Shown in pieces: positions 42,091-52,915 of a stretch of 64,000 nucleotides of DNA. Origin of the DNA: Ampullaceana balthica (lineage: Eukaryota > Mollusca > Gastropoda > Lymnaeidae). Position numbers and translations under genes: made by a program. The notes beneath the pieces were generated by a model, which did not search any database, was not told the DNA's origin, and saw only the letters and a program-made list of their open reading frames with translations. The stretch spans positions 248,001 through 312,000 of the forward strand of contig CALYLW010000019.1 in NCBI GenBank assembly GCA_944989445.1, in the 5' to 3' direction. Each line of letters opens with the position of its first letter. Positions within the stretch are counted from its first letter, which is position 1.

Positions 42091-44770
42091 TTTTTTTCCC
42101 ACTACTTAAATAACTTTCGCCACTCAAATTAAAACCCTATATAAATATATGTGCCCTTAGAGAGTAATAGTCATATCACTTCAGGATATTTTATAATAAG
42201 CCAAATAATATAAGAAACCATATAAACTAAATAAATATTCAAATGTTAAAATAATGTGTAGCCGAGTGGTTGGTGTTTGGCTAAGGCCACGCACAGTATT
42301 TTTAAATAGGACACAATAAATCCACGAAATAAGTTAAGACCTCACAGGTTGAGGACTATAGCTGTTCTAAAAATTTATTTGGTAGTATAATTCTCAAAAG
42401 AAAGGAAATCACAGTTATAAATGAGTACTCTAACTAATAAGCTAAACACACAAGTTTACATGCAGTATGCAGCCCTAAGTATCTACTATGCCCTACTCTC
42501 TACGTTTATTTTTTTTTGGGAACATTAGCTTTGATTTATTTCTTGATTACAACAAATTTCAATAAAACTTATCATCCTATGACAAGGCCAAGGTATAATA
42601 TAAACAACTAAACAATGGTTTGCTATTGTGCCACATAGCCAACTTGTACTTATTGGAAACAATTTATATTTACTTTAATAAAAAAAACATCCCACAAGGA
42701 TATTTGATATATATTTTTTTCATGGCATGCTAAAAAAATTACTGGGTTATTTTTAAATTAAAATTTAACTTGTAATATTTTCTCAATTCATTAAATGAAT
42801 TTCATATATGATGAAAACTTCACTGCGATTTACCAAAAGCTCTAAAAGAAGATTCAACTTATCTAGTCCAAACTTCTGTATGAATAAACATTTAATTTCT
42901 TCATTTAATCACTTTGAAAGTGACCTTTTTCCATTTCAGGCCTAAAGATATTGGCTGATCAACCTGTTGCTATTAATAGCTACACCAATAGCATCAAACA
43001 TCATGAATAAAATAATTTTCTTTTTTTATCTACATGCGAAACTGTAGTCCACATGGCCATCCACATATTTCTTTAACAATATCAGTCTAAGTTACTTTGA
43101 TCAAGCCATTTTATATTAGACGTGACAAGACTTGCCCTTCACTTATTAAAAAAGTTAATGTTTTTAAAAATAGTTAAATCTTTGTTCATTTGATTGCTGT
43201 TTATGCCAATGAGATAACTGAAAGAATCAAGAATAGAGCAAACATTATCAAAGAAACAGTAACAAAAATTATAATGAAGCTCGTCAAAGTGCTCAGTAGT
43301 TTAAAACAGTGTTAATCGTTAATGAGTTTAGAAAACTACTAAATAATCAACAGAAAAATATTCTTACTCAGTAGTACCTATCTAATTAACTTACATTTAA
43401 AAGAAAAAAAAATTGATCAATTTCTTATATCTATATCTATTATTACTAATACTAATATGGAAAGTGCTGAGCTAATAAATTAATAATATTTTAAGGTTAA
43501 AAAATATGTTAATAAAGTATGAATTTAAGAAAATTAATTCTATCATGCATCAGAATCTTCAAAATTTACAAGGGGGCACTACTATTCATTGTAGTTAATA
43601 GTTAATTATGAATTCGCTAGTGTCTAAATTAAATTAAGGATCTCTCTAATAAGATTAGAACAATACATTTTAAACATTGATAAATTTGACAAAAATCTGT
43701 GACTAGTTTCTAATAAAATGCTCAAGAAAACAAGAAAATCATATTGATATTTTGGCTGCAGTCATAAATGCTGACTTCACCATCAAACAGAATTAACTGA
43801 CCAGTTAGGAGCAACATTCAAAGGCATTTTGTTTAGTGAGTAAATTCATGAAATACACTCTAATATATGTTTAAAAATTAATTTCCTGAATAGTGACCTG
43901 ATAAAATTGTTTATCAATAAAAAAAAAGACCTGGATTAATACAACTTTTAACAGGTGTCTTTAATAATATACATTTAAGATTATTATTAAGTATTAACAA
44001 ATGTCTCAGTGCGGATATACTACAATATGGAATAGGAATACACATGTATTTTGAAAATTTTATAGAAAATTTTACATTTTTTTAAAGATGAAGCCTAGCC
44101 AATGATAATTCCCATTTCACTCTATTCATATTGCAATATTATTTTTAAACTAGATGTCAATTACATTTTAAACTATATTAATATTACTTTTTAGAATGAA
44201 GATAGGAGAAATAATTCATGCAATGATAACCAGATTTATACAAACTTCTGTTGCTTGATAGATAACATTGGAAAGGTTATAATGAATGTTTCTATAACTT
44301 TGGTAATTATGTCACTGATTAGGAATATTTCAATGCTTTTAAAGAGAAAATTCACTTTCAGGACAAAAAAAAACAACATCTAAAATGGATCTTATAAAAA
44401 TTAAAATCAAGATAACACAAAATTTAGCCGTTGACTATGGTATAAAAGTTTTTGAGCTGATGTCAAATTATAGTTATAAAAAAGTTTATAATTCTGCTCT
44501 CATTGACACATATATAGTGCTTCTGTGAGCATTCAGTATGAGGGAGAACATGCCATAAGACCATCTAGAGAAAAAGAACTTAAAATCATTCAAGATCTTG
44601 TATAGCTCTAACTCAATGAATAAAAATTTTCAAACATAAAATTGATGATGATATTTGAACCAACAAAAACACTTCCTTTTAAGCACACAAATTGTTCTAA
44701 ATATAGGTTTAAAAATTGACTTGCTGGTCAAGAGGATCGCTGAGGTCCAAGTCCAATGGTGTTGACTTTT
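42091..44770. other. Long AT-rich gene-free stretch
   Basis: About 2.7 kb with stops in all frames and no recognised domain, TIR or tandem repeat. A tRNA-like A-box string (tagccgagtggttgg) near 42258 is not followed by a B box. This is the only sizeable part of the window in which I see no transposon coding debris. Confidence 0.6.
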
Positions 44771-45271
44771 CCCGTTTAATTTTAATATTTATTTCTTTGA
44801 AATTTACATTTAATTTTGGCTGAAGGCCTTACAAATTTACAATTCCTTCTTCAAATTTTGGATGATAATGAAATGATATGAGAGGACAATATGATATACA
44901 AAGGGAAAACAGTAACAATGAACACAGTTAATAATTAGAAAGGCATGGTGAAATGGGTGATATGCCCCGTGAAGTGAAATATGAGAATGAGAGGGACGAG
45001 AAGTGACATGGTGTGAAACAAAGTACAGGTAAAGGATGATGGCTGTTACTCCAGTGGACGTGTCCGTGCCTAACTCCTGGGTTCCGCCGATTCCTCTCTG
45101 AAAGGAAAAGACGAATTTCTGAGCGTAGACACTGTCCGGGGTTAATGCCCTTACATTTTTTTTTATGCAAACATGAATATATTTACATTTATTTACAGCT
45201 TGAACATATATTATTTACATATAAAATGATTAATTTAGTTTAGGTTTGGTGTTTACTTTAGATTTAAGTTT

Positions 45272-48200
45272 TTATGTTTGGTCTATTAAGTTTTGGATTT
45301 TTGCTCTAAATATTGTTTCTATTAAAGATTCGGTATATTTGTGTTTATTGAAAACTATGTTAGTTCTGCACTGCCAAATGTGCAGTCTGTATTCTGCCAA
45401 CAGTCGTAGGCTGATGACATGTTGAGTTGCGTTGTGAGATTTAGGAATAGTGTTTAAGGTTATTGCTCTATCTATATTTACTGGGTACCTTGTTCCAGCT
45501 TTTAAAAGTTGTGTTAATGTGGATTTTGTATTTTGTATTACTTTGCACTCCAAGAACAGATGTCTCTCTGTCTCTATCAATAAATATTGACAGAGTGGAC
45601 ATCTTGGCCTATGGAGTGTTTTTTGTTCAGGTCTTTCTGAAGTTGGTGTCATATTATATATTAATCTAAAGGTTACTTCCCCAGCTCTAGGTTCTATTTC
45701 TTTAATGTGTAAGTTTTTAAAAGTGTCGTCTATTTCTATCTGGTTGAAATGTCGCAACCACCTGATTCTCTCGAGGTGAGGGGTTTTCTGCCGATCTCTC
45801 AGGTGGTTGTAGATTTCCTTGTTCGTTTTGTTAATTAAACTCTCGTTATTCCTTATTGCGCGTAAGCTGGTCTGATAAAAGGAGGGGAGTCTCGTCCCCA
45901 GGTAGTGAGGTGTTTTATTATCCATAGGTGTCAGACGTGTCAGTCTGACCCCTATGTAGTAGTGCGTTAGTGAGTGTTCCACGTGGTCCTTGATTGCCTG
46001 TCCTAGATGTCTGATCCTCATGGCTTTAATCTTTGTTTCTATATCTTGCAGATTTGTACCTCCGTCTAATTTATTCTGCATTAGAGTTGATTTCTTTATA
46101 TTAGATTTTGTGTTTTTAAAAATATATTTCCTAATCCTTAAGTTGATTTTTGTTAGGGTTTCTGGGGGAATATCCAAAATGTTTCCTACGTAAATTAATT
46201 TAGGTATGATTAAGGTGTTTATTAGTGTGCTCCTTCCAAATATTGTCTTGGATGTGTATTGATATCGAGTGATTGTTTTATCTACGAATTTAATTAATGA
46301 TTCCCATGTTCCTTTGTGTACCCTCCATGGGTTGTTGGTGAAAGTTATTCCATATATGAGTAGCTCTTTCTTCCCTTCCAGATTAAGGGGATAGTCTTCC
46401 TTATCCGTGAGTTTCCCAATTCCCATGATTTCTGATTTCCTTACGTTAATTTTTGATCCACTTCCTAGTCCAAATTCTTCAAAAGTTTCCATTATCCTAT
46501 TGATTGCGTTGTTGTTTTGCGGGAATAGTATGGTGTCGTCCGCGTACGCTAATAATTTCCTCTCTCTTCTGTTTGGTAAGTTGATTCCTTTTATTGTGTC
46601 GTCTAGTCTAATCTTCTCTAATACTGGCTCTATCGCAAGGATGTAGAGGTAGGGTGAAAGAGGACATCCCTGCCTAACCGATCTTTGTATTTCTATTCCC
46701 TCCGATAGTGTGTTGTTGATGAGAAGTTTGCTGATGGGATTTTTGTATATTATTTTAATCCAGTCACACACGTAGTTTCCTAGATTATTTTTATTAAGTA
46801 TTTTGTGTAAGTATGAGTGGGATACTCTATCAAACGCTTTCTCTTGGTCAAGTGCCAAGATACTTGCTGCTATGTTTTTATCTTTGGCATAATATATTAA
46901 ATCTCTAATGAAATGGTTATGGTTATTTATATTTCTGTCTTTAATGCTACATTGTTGGTCTGGGTGCACTAAATCTTTTAGGTAAGGTTTAATTTTATTA
47001 GCTATAACTTTAGTTAATATTTTGTAGTCAGTGTTAAGTAACGATATTGGTCTATAGTTTTTAGTTTGTGTTCTATCTGTCTTCTTTTTAGGGAGTAGTT
47101 TAATATAAGACTCCCCCATGTTGGGTGGAAGTTGTTTGTTTCTATACGCTTCGCTTATCACATCGTGGAGGAGTGGCGTCACCTGTGAAGCGAAGTGTTG
47201 ATAGAATTCCGTGGTCAGTCCGTCTGGTCCGGGAGATTTTCCTTTGTTCATACCGTCTAGCGCCGTCTTGATGTCTGTGGCTTCTATTTGTTTTTCCAGT
47301 TCAGCCGTCTGGGCGTCTTCCAGCGTCTTAGCGTAAGCTGCGTACTTATCCTGGACGTCTGGGTTTGTTTGTTCGTGAGTTTATAGTTTTGTGTAATAGT
47401 CTATGAATGTGTCTACTATTCCTTCGTTGTCGTCACGTATCCTTCCACTGCTGTCCTCGATTGCTCGGATGTTGTTACTACGTTGGATGTTTTCTTCTAC
47501 TTTTAAAAAATGTTTTGTTTGGACTTCTAGATTATCTATTAGTGTTCTGCTTCTTACTTGAGCTTCTTTGTATTTGTATTGTTTTATTAAGTCTAACTCT
47601 TTCTCTAACTCTATAACTTCGGGGTCGGTGGGGTCGATTAATTTTAGTATTGGTATTTTGTGTCTGAGTTCTTTCTCTCGTTCCTTACGTTCTTTGTTTA
47701 TGCGTGCGGCGATTGTCTGGGTAACTCTTCTCACTGTTGATTTGAAGAGTTCCCAGTGTCTGCCTATGTTGTTAGTTGGTATTGTTGTTGTATATTGTTT
47801 AATGATGAAAGTTATTGTTTCTAAGTATTTGTTGTTTTCCAAAAGAGAGTTGTTGAATTTCCAGTGTGGAGACCGTCCGGGGGCCTTATCGTTGTGCCCG
47901 TTGAGCTGTACCTTGATTGCCTTATGATCTGTGTATTTAAGCGTTTCTTCTATGTGTATTGCCCTATATATGGTTGAAGATGTTGGCACATACAGCCTAT
48001 CTAGCCTGGCACTTGTTGTGCGAAGGGTGCTGCGGTATGTTGTTTCCTTCCCTTTGGGGTACTTTTCCCTGTAGGCGTCGGTTAGGCCGTATGTGTCAGT
48101 AATGTATTTTATAACTTCAATCTGACTATTTTCTTCCATAATTATTTCATCCCTAGTTCTATATTGGCTGGTGGTGTCTAATGATTCGTTCACGTAATTA

Positions 48201-48646
48201 AAATCCCCTCCCATTATGATTTCCTCCCTGTCATGAATCTGAGCTATGAATTGTGGGAGTTTCCCGTAGAAGGGTTTCCTCCTATTCTTATCTGCTGGTG
48301 CGTATATGTTGATAAGTGTGTACTTTTGGTGGTGGTTTGTGATGTTGACTGTGGTTATCCGTCCTTCGTTGTCGTTTCCTTTGTTCGTGATCTTCCATCG
48401 GTCCGATGTTTGTATGATGGCTGTTCCATTTACCGTGCCTTTTTTTCCGTTGCTGTAGTGTCCGTTGGTGTGTTTAAAGCCTAATTGTGTAGTGTAAGTG
48501 TTGGCGTCATGTTCCGTGTGTATGTTTGTTTCTTGAAGAAAGATAAAATCAGGTGTGTGTTCTTTAACTAATTTAATGATGCAGTCTCCCTTCGTTCTGC
48601 ATCCCCTAATGTTGAGGGAGATTATTGTTAGTGTGGTGTCTGCCAT
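45272..48646 (-). pseudogene. LINE ORF2: APE endonuclease + reverse transcriptase, one premature stop
   Basis: 1125 codons from ATG 48646, one frame, a single TAA at codon 422 (47383-47381) where copies A and C have TAC. The endonuclease has LNIRGC, FLQETN, GGDFNYV, SARLDRLYV and TDHKAI. RT has KSPGPDGLTTEFY, NYRPISLLNTDYKILTKV, ALDQEKAFDRV, RQGCPLSPYLY and YADD (codons 701-704). The C-terminus has CPLCQYLLIETERHLFLEC. The order and the PISLLN..YKIL and DQEKAFDRV variants place it in the L1/Tx1 group. It would nick target DNA and copy the element RNA. Near-intactness implies recent activity. Confidence 0.92.
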
Positions 48647-48695
48647 TTTCGTGTACCTAACTGTTGATGTGTGTGTAATGTGTTGTGGTGTTTAT

Positions 48696-49733
48696 TTAGA
48701 ACTGCTGGTTGAAGCTCTTGTTGAGATCGCTCCTGAGTAGTTTCCGTCTTGTCTGTTCCATCAAGATTCCGCTGCTGCCCTGGCGTTTGAAGCTGGATTT
48801 AGCCGGGGAGGACGACCGGCTCCTTCTTCTTGCTACCATCTGAAAACCATCGTCCTCCTGGTTTTCTTTCTCTGCTACCTCCTCCCTATCTGCCTCCCTT
48901 GAAGATTCCGTTCTGTTGTGTGCTTTCTTTTGCTCCTTCTTCCCTTCTGCTTCAACCTTTTTCGTCCGCTTGCCCTCCTGGGTTTTCCTTTTCCTGTCAG
49001 TCGGTGGTGAGGTTGATGTAGATGGTGGGGGTGGTCGCACCGGCGAGGAGGTAGCAGCGGGTTTCCTGCTAGTAGCCACGGCATAGCTCTTTGTGGGGGC
49101 TGATGCCGGTTTTGTTGTTGGTGCAGTTGGGTTGGCAGGCTTAGCTGCTTGCCCCTTCTTCTTGCTGCACTGGTTAGACCAGTGTTGTGTGCTTTCGCAG
49201 TGGAAGCATTTGGCCCTCCGCCCGGGGATCTGTACCCAGATCTTCTGCTGTTTGAAGACCCCCGCGTTTACCAGCAGGTAATGGGGGATCTCCCTTCCGG
49301 GTGTCAAGTATAGGGCCCACTTGGAGGCGTTGTAGGGGTGTTGGCTTACCTTGATAAGGGTGCCCGGTAGTGCCAAATACTGGGCTATCTCAACCACTCC
49401 ATCACCACCTATCATGGTTGGGACCCAGTTCAGGTATATTTTGACGTCCATTTTGTCCTCGTGGACGAGGAGGCCAACAAAGCCATGCGTATCGAGATCA
49501 CCAATCTCGGCATTATGGAGCCCAGCGTAGTGCTGCTCCTTGGCTTTCTCCTCTAAATTTAGGAACCACCGAGTGGGTGATTCCAGGTTATAGAGTGCCT
49601 CTATCTGGTCCTAAATTGACCTCAATTTCCTTCACCAGCACCTCTATAGGCACCTCATACAAAAGCAGGAGTATGGTGCCTGGCTTGTTAAAGGTGCTGG
49701 GCTGGACTGTCAAGTTGATACTGGCGGTGGCCA
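48696..49733 (-). pseudogene. LINE ORF1, CCHC zinc-knuckle RNA-binding protein, one frameshift
   Basis: ATG at 49733 (MATASINLTVQPSTFNKPGT). A small indel near 49611 shifts the frame; from 49451 the frame is open to 48696. It contains IYLNWVPTMIGGDGVVEIAQ, ASKWALYLTPGREIPHYLLV, the knuckle CFHCESTQHWSNQC, a Pro/Thr/Ser stretch and a Lys/Arg/Glu-rich nuclear-type tail. ORF1 proteins of this kind coat the LINE RNA. It is near-identical to the C-terminal part in copy C (61.0-60.6 kb) and diverged from the ORF1 copies at 26 kb and 12 kb. Confidence 0.85.
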
Positions 49734-49739
49734 TTACTA

Positions 49740-50150
49740 GTTTTAACAGTTAGTTTGTAAAAAATAAGTTTAGATAATAAGTTTGGATATAATCTGCTAA
49801 CGTTTTAATGATAACTACTTACCGTTTGCGCTTGATCACTCACAAGAGTAGAGCGGGTATTTTTACGTCGAGTAAAAATAATGGGCGGCGTTCACACACA
49901 AGATCAATTACAACAAAATTGATTCAGTTGCGTGAAAACCATCCATTATTTTTGGTGATGATGATAAATGGGGACAACAGACAATGACAACAATTCATTC
50001 ATTCAAACTAACAAGACATATAATATTTTTTGGTTTTATTTTTGTTTTATATATTTTTTATTTATATTTTATATTTTATATATATATATATTTTTGTATA
50101 TTAATTAAATTTTCTTAAAATATTATTTACAGTTTTGTGTTCCATGTTCC
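49740..50150. other. Spacer between the extra 5' ORF and ORF1
   Basis: No ORF. It contains a TA-rich tract (50035-50105) and near 49880 the string gtaaaaataa, which also occurs upstream of the extra ORF at about 51735 and 62010. It might be an internal promoter or UTR. Confidence 0.4.
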
Positions 50151-50158
50151 TGAGGCTT

Positions 50159-51673
50159 CTATTCTCTGTAGAAGAGTCTTCTGCAGTCGAAGCTTCCAAT
50201 TTCAGCAGCTCTCTCAATCCTGCTATCTGTTGCATCTGCAAATGCTGCAACTGCTGTCATTTTTTGCTTTAAAGCTGCATTGATGACAAGAGGTCTGGCT
50301 TCTACTTCCTGGAAATCAACACTGAGGGCATTGCCTTTCATCCTTCCTGTCCAATCAACTGTGTCCCAGAAACCATGGATTCTTCTATGTAGCATCCAAT
50401 AAGAACTTCTTGCCACTGCTCTGTCAGACACCAGCTTGTCAACCATGTATTGAGCAACAATGTACCCGAATGGGTTATCAGATCCACCAATTGCTTGGAG
50501 CATTGTGGCTGTGCAGTTACTTGGAACTCTCACTGCAAGGCAGTTCATCAACCTTTTTGCAGTGATCAGCATTGGACTTTGGTATTTGTGCCCATCAAGT
50601 TCACCTTTGGCCATTGGCATAATTTGATCAGAGATTCTTGAGAAGTTGCTTGCAACCCTCATCTTCATCCCATCTATGGATGCAGCATCTGCACCGACAG
50701 GTTTTGTTATCAACATATCGAATCTGTTTGTCAGTGACATCACTTCTTCGTAGTTAAAGCTTCTAAAAAGCCAAGAAAACTGAAATAGCCTGTCTATATT
50801 TGCCTCTTGCTCATTTTGTGACACCATTGTTGTTGCATCTTCAAATGCATCATCAATGACTTTAGCAGTCACCATATTTGTGAATGTCAATTTCAGACTA
50901 GCTGCCAGTTCCTCAGGGGTGCCTTGACCTTTTTTCACTTTTATTCTGATCCAACTAGCCATCATGTCCTGAATGACAAGTCTGCCACTTTTTTTTTATT
51001 TTCTGTCTGCCTTGAACCAATCTGGGGCAGCACCAACTGCATTGGCACAACCAATCAATTCTTCTATCTTTTCATAATGCTCCTCTTTGATTCCATACTG
51101 CCTTTCCGCAGAGTCCCCTATAGCTGCATCTCTAGTTGAGCGCATGTCTGACAACATTGTCACCAGGCTCATCACAGTGTCACTTGGGACTTCAACTGTC
51201 ATCCTTATGTTATTAACAGGGTAGTCAATACCGCAATGATCTCTCCACTGGGTGAACATGGTTTTGCAAGATGCATTGTGGGACCTGGTGGTAAAGCTGG
51301 CCTGTTGTTGACCATAAAAAGGTGCTTCTGCAACTAATCCCTTGATGATCCATTCATTGTTGACATCTGAAAAGAATTCTTGACTTTTCTTCCATACTGA
51401 TTTTTCCTGATCATTAATGCAGGGGCTTGTGAGTAAGTTATCCACAGTCATTTTCCACTTTGCAATGCTTGCACTTCTTCTCACCATAGTGACAAAAGTG
51501 TTTGAGTAATCGATGCCATATGCAGCTCTTTGAGTTGCATTCAACCTTTGAGCTGCAGAATAGGTGGAAACTACACCTTCCCTTAGCTTCCCGTCAGGAG
51601 CATACTTTGGTTTTGAAAAATCTGCTATTCCTTTTCCAGAACTGTACTTGGGGTTTCCTTGAGCCATTTTCAA
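50159..51673 (-). pseudogene. Unknown 505-codon ORF upstream of LINE ORF1 (nucleocapsid-like proportions), one stop
   Basis: One frame from ATG 51673 (a second ATG two codons on) to 50159 with a single TAA at codon 226; copy C has a Ser codon there. No zinc finger, RT, helicase or membrane segment is visible. It is a compact, mostly helical-looking protein with motifs KPKYAPDGKLREGVVSTYSA, RSASIAKWKMTV, SWIRIKVKKG and FGYIVAQYMVDKL. Size and composition resemble nucleoproteins or capsids of RNA viruses, so an endogenised viral gene is possible, but I recognise no family. It sits head-to-tail with ORF1/ORF2 here and in copy C. Low synonymous drift and near-intactness point to recent origin. 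Confidence 0.6.
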
Positions 51674-51800
51674 TATAAATGAGTTTATTGAAGTAAACTT
51701 GCGTTTGTGTGTGGCCGCGAGTTATTTTTGTGTGTAAAAATAATTGGTGTTGACATGTTACGTTTCACGTTCCTTTTCCGTTTTTGTGACTGAGTATCCC

Positions 51801-51808
51801 TTTATATA
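51801..51808 (-). promoter_or_regulatory. TATA-like box upstream of the extra ORF (copy B)
   Basis: TATATAAA on the minus strand, 128 bp before the ATG, within the palindromic ccctttatataggg context. Copy C has TATTAAA at 62085-62079, 131 bp before its ATG, although the surrounding DNA does not align. The matched spacing suggests a real core promoter. Confidence 0.45.
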
Positions 51809-51810
51809 GG

Positions 51811-52170
51811 GATCCCCAAGACAGCGTCAAAGCTTGTCCAGTCATGTCATGCTGACTACGTAATTGGTCAGGTCTGGTCAGTCAATCCTGGTGACCAGGC
51901 CCATAGGGTCTGGGACAAAGGAGCAGACAAGGTTGGAGCCAGTGGGGTCGGACGGCCAGACTGTACAATGGTTTACCACATGCCCTGGGGCAATCGTGGC
52001 GGTCTACAATGTTCCGCAGTCATAGAAACAGATCTGAACAAAGAACTACTAATTAAATAGTCAACATAAAATAGATTTTGGTAATTTCCTTTAAGTGATT
52101 TCCTAAATCAAAAGATGAAAAAGAAACCGCACAAATTCATTCATCAGCTGGGGATGTCCATCCAATTTAT
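51811..52170. other. No gene recognised
   Basis: GC-richer than its surroundings, with gtccagtc/ggtcagtc/gtctggtcag-type short repeats. Possibly upstream promoter region of the minus-strand ORF. Confidence 0.4.
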
Positions 52171-52450
52171 TTAACTTGTCCTTGACTGGCAAGTCTGTGC
52201 AGTAGAGTTCATGCAAAGGGGCCATAAATCCTGTTCCTTCCTGTCACACTGTCAGTGGTTCTCAGATTAAAAAAGAGAACTCTGGCGGGCATCCGCAGTC
52301 ACTATAGTTCTAGTCTTTAATCCAGATCAATGACCGGTGATGTGTTGGTTTCACACTTCACACTATCCCGTCTCTAACCCCACCTTACACCCCCTCCCCC
52401 TTTCTCACGCCTCAGTGCCGCACATTCAGGGATTCTCTACACGACAGTAA
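52171..52450. repeat. Dispersed repeat, copy 2
   Basis: Second copy of the repeat at 1005-1165 and 1750-1885, same orientation: gtcacactgtcag, the pyrimidine-rich cacctta/cccctccccctttctcacgc stretch and cctcagtgcc. Confidence 0.5.
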
Positions 52451-52549
52451 CACCTACAAAATATTAATCCTCTCTTCCAAGATCAATGGGATTCATCTTA
52501 GCCAGCATTAAACAAACAATACTGCCTGACTTGCTACTGTTGTCTAATG

Positions 52550-52915
52550 AATTGTAAATCAATCAGTATAAAAATGATGCCTCTAAGGACTGAAGCTGTT
52601 GATTTAGTAATATTGCCCCCCAAAAAAACAACAAATTTTTTTAATATAAGGCAGAGAATCAAGCAGTATACAAACAAGGCCTATCCAAGGACGGAAGCTC
52701 TTGATTTAGTACTACTGCCTAATTTACTGTAACTTTGGTTTGCTGGCAGAGAATCAAGCAGTATACAAACATGGCCTACCTAAGGACGGAAGCTCTTGAT
52801 TTAGTACTACTGCCTAATTTACTGTAACTTTGGTTTGCTGGCTGAGAATCAATCAGTATAAAAATGATGCCTCTCTGAAGGACTGAAGCTGTTGATTTAG
52901 TACTGTTGCCTACTT
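52550..52915. repeat. 95-bp tandem repeat, about four units
   Basis: agagaatcaa(g/t)cagtata starts at 52653, 52748 and 52843 (spacing 95), with an earlier, more diverged unit from about 52553. Each contains aaggac(g/t)gaagct and ttgatttagta. Units 2 and 3 are almost identical, implying recent amplification. Confidence 0.9.

Larger units (their letters stand above)
44775..51810 (-). mobile_element. LINE copy B (L1/Tx1 type), nearly intact, with an extra 5' ORF
   Basis: Order on the minus strand: TATA-like box (51808-51801), 505-codon ORF of unknown family (51673-50159), spacer, ORF1 with CCHC (49733-48696), ORF2 with endonuclease, RT and Cys-His tail (48646-45272), and a 3' UTR to about 44775 shared with copy A. 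Each ORF has just one lesion. The upstream ORF is treated as part of the element because copy C shows the same order. If the true 5' end is just above ORF1, the upstream ORF would be a neighbour duplicated along with it. Confidence 0.65.

Noticed and set aside
42250..42295. Possible tRNA (tagccgagtggttgg A-box-like string)
   Set aside because: No B box or acceptor pairing within tRNA distance.
52550..52915. CRISPR-like array
   Set aside because: Contiguous 95-bp tandem units without spacers, in a eukaryotic context.
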